This document shows, one piece after another, positions 61,059 through 64,000 of a DNA stretch of 64,000 nt (within the stretch, counting starts at the first letter, position 1; each line of letters opens with the position of its first letter). This stretch comes from Bacteroidaceae bacterium. Lineage in GTDB: Bacteria; Bacteroidota; Bacteroidia; Bacteroidales; Bacteroidaceae. The notes beneath the pieces are model-generated. The model worked only from the letters and a program-made list of their open reading frames with translations, was not told where the DNA came from and did not search any database. The stretch covers positions 1 through 64,000 of the forward strand of contig JAKSJE010000001.1 of NCBI GenBank assembly GCA_024398405.1, given 5' to 3'. Made by a program: the position numbers and the translations under genes.

Positions 61059-63074
61059 ATGGCTACGGGAAAACGACTGGCGCTTGTCCGCGGTGACAAG
61101 TGGCTCCGTCCTTACGAGGATGCCATACAAGGGCGATATGACCATGTACTCTGGAAACTGGACCAACTGACCGGCGGCGGCGCGACCTCGCTGTCCGACT
61201 TCGCCGACGGCTACCTCTACTACGGACTGCACCATGCCGACGGCTGGGTGTTCCGCGAGTGGGCTCCCAATGCAACGGAGATATATCTTGTCGGTGACTT
61301 CAACGGGTGGCATGAGATGCCGCAGTACCGACTGACGCGGCTCGACAACGGGGCGTGGGAGATACACCTGCCTGACCATGCGATGCGTCATGGACAACTC
61401 TACAAACTGAGCATCCACTGGAACGGCGGTCAGGGTCTGCGGATTCCCGCATGGTGCAACCGCGTGGTGCAGGATGTTGACACGAAGATATTCTCCGCGC
61501 AAGTGTGGTCGCCTGACACGGTGTACAGGTGGAGGACCCGGTCTTTCCGCCCTCGCAAGTCGCCGCTTCTCATATATGAGTGCCACATCGGCATGGCACA
61601 GGACGCTGAGACGGTCGGCTCCTACAGGCAGTTCCAGGATAACGTGCTCCCGCGTGTCATCGCAGGGGGCTATAACTGCATACAGATAATGGCGGTAGCC
61701 GAACACCCCTACTACGGCAGCTTCGGCTATCACGTCAGCAACTTCTTCGCACCGTCGAGCCGCTTCGGCACTCCCGAGGAACTAAAGGAACTGATTGACA
61801 CCGCCCATCAGCATGGTGTGGCGGTCATCATGGACATAGTGCACAGCCATGCCGTGCGGAACGAGTCGGAGGGGCTGGGCAATTTCGCCGGCGACCCTTG
61901 TCAGTATTTCATGGCGGGCGGACGGCGTGAGCATCCCGCATGGGACAGCCTCTGCTTCGACTACGGAAAGAACGAGGTGCTGCATTTCCTGCTCTCCAAC
62001 TGCAAGTACTGGCTTGAGGAGTTCCGCTTCGATGGCTTCCGCTTCGACGGGGTCACTTCGATGCTCTACTACAGCCACGGTCTGGGTGAGTCGTTCGGTG
62101 GCTATGCTGACTACTACAACGGCCATCAGGACCCCGAGGCGATATGCTACCTCACGCTTGCCAACCTGTTGATACACCAAGTCCGGCGGAATGCCATCAC
62201 GATAGCCGAGGAGGTCAGTGGCATGCCGGGACTCGCTATGTCGTTCGCCAAAGGCGGATATGGCTTCGACTATCGTATGGCCATGAACATACCGGACTAC
62301 TGGATTAAGACCATCAAGGAACTCAAGGACGAGGACTGGAAACCATCGTCGCTCCTCTGGGAACTGACCAACCGCCGTAGCGACGAGAAGACCATATCAT
62401 ACGCGGAGAGTCATGACCAGGCGCTTGTCGGCGACAAGACCCTGATATTCCGGCTTGTCGATGCCGACATGTACTGGCATTTCCGCAAAGGTGACGAGAA
62501 CGCCGTGGCTACGCGCGGCATAGCCCTCCACAAGATGATACGTCTGCTCACGTTTGCGACACTGAACGGGGGCTACCTCAACTTCATGGGCAATGAGTTC
62601 GGGCATCCAGAGTGGATTGACTTCCCGCGGCAGGGCAACGGCTGGAGCCATAAGTACGCCCGGCGCCAATGGAACCTGGTCGATAACAAGGAACTCTGCT
62701 ATCACTGGCTCGGTGATTTCGACTCGGCGATGATGCGGGTAGTGGCGAGTGTGAGGGAGTTCCAGAAGACTCCGGTCGAGGAGGTCTGGCACAACGACGG
62801 CGACCAGATGCTGGCGTTCAGGAGGGGGGAACTGCTGTTCATCTTCAATTTCAGCCCTGTCAAGTCGTTCCCCGACTATCCGTTCCTCGTGCGCGAAGGT
62901 GCGTATGACGTGGCGCTCAACACCGACTCCACCTCCTTCGGTGGCTTCGGCTCATCGGACGACTCCGTCCGCCACCTCACCATGCACGACGCACTCTATG
63001 CCGCCGATGGGAAAGGCTGGCTCAGGCTATATGTGCCGGCGCGGTCAGCGGTCGTACTCCGACAGAAGGACTGA
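61059..63074 (+). CDS. glgB: 1,4-alpha-glucan branching enzyme
   Basis: A 671-residue GH13 enzyme forming alpha-1,6 branches in glycogen. A CBM48 domain (about 50-150, DGWVFREWAPNATEIYLVGDF) precedes the barrel: MDIVHSHAVRNESEGL, the nucleophile Asp in FDGFRFDGVTSMLYY near residue 330, acid/base Glu in ITIAEEVSGMPG near 388 and the third acidic residue in YAESHDQALVGDK near 448. The C-terminal beta-sandwich ends the protein. It is of the short type, with one N-terminal domain. Its 3' end overlaps the convergent DUF6057-like gene by 30 bases. Confidence 0.95.
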   Translation: MATGKRLALVRGDKWLRPYEDAIQGRYDHVLWKLDQLTGGGATSLSDFADGYLYYGLHHADGWVFREWAPNATEIYLVGDFNGWHEMPQYRLTRLDNGAWEIHLPDHAMRHGQLYKLSIHWNGGQGLRIPAWCNRVVQDVDTKIFSAQVWSPDTVYRWRTRSFRPRKSPLLIYECHIGMAQDAETVGSYRQFQDNVLPRVIAGGYNCIQIMAVAEHPYYGSFGYHVSNFFAPSSRFGTPEELKELIDTAHQHGVAVIMDIVHSHAVRNESEGLGNFAGDPCQYFMAGGRREHPAWDSLCFDYGKNEVLHFLLSNCKYWLEEFRFDGFRFDGVTSMLYYSHGLGESFGGYADYYNGHQDPEAICYLTLANLLIHQVRRNAITIAEEVSGMPGLAMSFAKGGYGFDYRMAMNIPDYWIKTIKELKDEDWKPSSLLWELTNRRSDEKTISYAESHDQALVGDKTLIFRLVDADMYWHFRKGDENAVATRGIALHKMIRLLTFATLNGGYLNFMGNEFGHPEWIDFPRQGNGWSHKYARRQWNLVDNKELCYHWLGDFDSAMMRVVASVREFQKTPVEEVWHNDGDQMLAFRRGELLFIFNFSPVKSFPDYPFLVREGAYDVALNTDSTSFGGFGSSDDSVRHLTMHDALYAADGKGWLRLYVPARSAVVLRQKD

Positions 63075-64000
63075 GTTGCCGCAATAGTCATGATGGAAGA
63101 AATAGGTGTTGCCGAACTGCCGGCGGGAGTAGTTCAGACGTTCGGTGTCGTCTTTGTATGCCTCCTGAAGGGCCTTGTATTCACGATAGGATTGCAGGAT
63201 CAGTGAGTCACAGAAGTTGTTCAATGAGTCCTCGCTTATAGCACTTGCCTCTATGACAAGTGCTTCTTTGTATGTCTTGGGCAGGTCTGTCAACGGTGTG
63301 GAGTCCGTGATGTTGTGGTAGAGTGGCAATGTCCTCAGGAAACCCTGCAGGTCGTTGTTGAGCAGGCGGTTGCAGAGGTAGTATTCTCCGACCAGTGTGT
63401 CTGTCCGGGCTGTCTCGCTTTCCATCACGATGTCGAGGTATCTGTTCACCGACCTGATGGACTTCCCGCAGTAAGTGCCCAAGGCCTCGCACACGTCGCG
63501 GCTGGTGAACCGCTCATACGCCAGGGTGTCCGTGATGTCTATGAGTCCTTCGCCACGATAAGGCTGAGGGTAGTCGAACAGACGGTCGCCCAGTTCGCCC
63601 ATCTGTGACAGGGCGAAGCACCTCAGCTGGTTCAGCCGTCGTGACGTCCTCAGCGACTGCCTGCCCACTTCGGCGGCTTTGCCGTATTCTCCGTCGATGA
63701 TATACTGCTCGGCTTTCAGTTCATACAGGAACACGTCATTTGCGTCCTGAAGTGAACCGCACCAGAGTATCTGAATCAGCAGTATCAGGTAGTTAGGCCA
63801 TAGATACCTGCTGGTATGGCTCTCGTCGTCGAAGGACGAGAAATGGAACTCTATCTGTTTGATGATAAGCACCACAAGACAGTACATGACGAGTAGCAGC
63901 GGCATAATCCATGCCCAGTTGCCGAAGGAGAAGTCTGCCAGTACGTCACGGTCGATGCTCGACAGGACTCCTAACAGCATGAACGAAGGGAAGTAGGTCA
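63045..64000 (-). CDS. DUF6057-like membrane protein with helical repeats (partial)
   Basis: The frame is open to the window edge (an internal ATG at 63980 gives 311 residues), so the start is missing. Visible are two membrane helices (WIMPLLLVMYCLVVLIIKQIE; YLWPNYLILLIQILWCGSL) and then about 230 soluble residues of helix pairs (ELKAEQYIIDGEYGKAAEVGRQ, read in parts). The pattern matches a Bacteroidota family with N-terminal membrane segments and a TPR-like tail that I associate with DUF6057; function unknown. Confidence 0.7.
   Translation of the reverse strand, partial: TYFPSFMLLGVLSSIDRDVLADFSFGNWAWIMPLLLVMYCLVVLIIKQIEFHFSSFDDESHTSRYLWPNYLILLIQILWCGSLQDANDVFLYELKAEQYIIDGEYGKAAEVGRQSLRTSRRLNQLRCFALSQMGELGDRLFDYPQPYRGEGLIDITDTLAYERFTSRDVCEALGTYCGKSIRSVNRYLDIVMESETARTDTLVGEYYLCNRLLNNDLQGFLRTLPLYHNITDSTPLTDLPKTYKEALVIEASAISEDSLNNFCDSLILQSYREYKALQEAYKDDTERLNYSRRQFGNTYFFHHDYCGNSVLLSEYDR

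Overview
The window is a piece of a Bacteroidota chromosome, almost certainly order Bacteroidales and most likely Prevotellaceae. The evidence is the repeated Bacteroidota promoter signature (-7 box TAnnTTTG upstream of about a dozen genes), a six-subunit Rnf operon headed by a short RseC-like gene, a DUF4270 lipoprotein paired with a short GT5 'glycogen synthase', serine palmitoyltransferase, PPi-dependent phosphofructokinase, a fused DAHP synthase/chorismate mutase, a DUF6057-like protein, and a tmRNA whose tag reads GNNTYALAA. Most of it is ordinary core chromosome; accessory character is concentrated in the polysaccharide cluster at the left and in the repeat-rich stretch from about 33 to 42 kb.

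Layout. 0-0.4 kb: an ECF sigma factor gene read off the minus strand and broken by a short repeat. 0.7-10.2 kb: a minus-strand surface-polysaccharide operon (ugd, flippase, GT2, O-antigen polymerase-like, GT4, GT, WecG-type GT), ending in a thioredoxin-like lipoprotein and a nucleotidyltransferase-like gene. 10.4-12.7 kb: a two-domain GH88-DUF2264 enzyme. 13.4-19 kb: rnfBCDGEA. 19-25.3 kb: a TPR protein, glnS and a lipid kinase, divergent from serine palmitoyltransferase and a glycosyltransferase. 25.3-32.7 kb: rubrerythrin, udk, ssrA, DUF4270, a GT5-like protein, a FadL-like porin and gdhA. 33.5-43.6 kb: GH43, a small lipoprotein, GH29, a DPP IV-like peptidase, trpS, DAHP synthase/chorismate mutase and a TPR protein, interspersed with short repeats. 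43.6-47.2 kb: recQ and recJ. 47.6-50.6 kb: a self-regulated ABC exporter/GntR/GIN-lipoprotein operon. 51.2-53 kb: a sodium:solute symporter behind a tyrosine-rich leader peptide. 53.1-57.6 kb: KDG kinase, KDPG aldolase, PPi-PFK and a GH25 muramidase. 57.7-64 kb: a cation/proton antiporter, a 14-repeat MORN protein, a YhcH-like protein, glgB and a truncated DUF6057-like gene.

Functionally, GH88, KDG kinase and KDPG aldolase fit uronate-containing glycan use, with GH43 and GH29 adding other side-chain sugars. Rnf, PPi-PFK, glutamate dehydrogenase and rubrerythrin fit an anaerobic fermenter.

The most interesting non-genic signals are: (1) two distant copies, in opposite orientation, of a 280-bp intergenic element built of a 24-bp palindromic array followed by a 22-bp array; (2) a family of roughly 200-bp repeats with 19-bp terminal inverted repeats and TTAT duplications, one of which interrupts the sigma factor; (3) a complete-looking tyrosine attenuator in front of the symporter; (4) a repeat-associated C-terminal tail on the DPP IV-like peptidase; and (5) a duplicated peptide motif at the RnfB C-terminus that is conserved despite heavy synonymous divergence. 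All family names come from motif recognition by eye; no database search was run.
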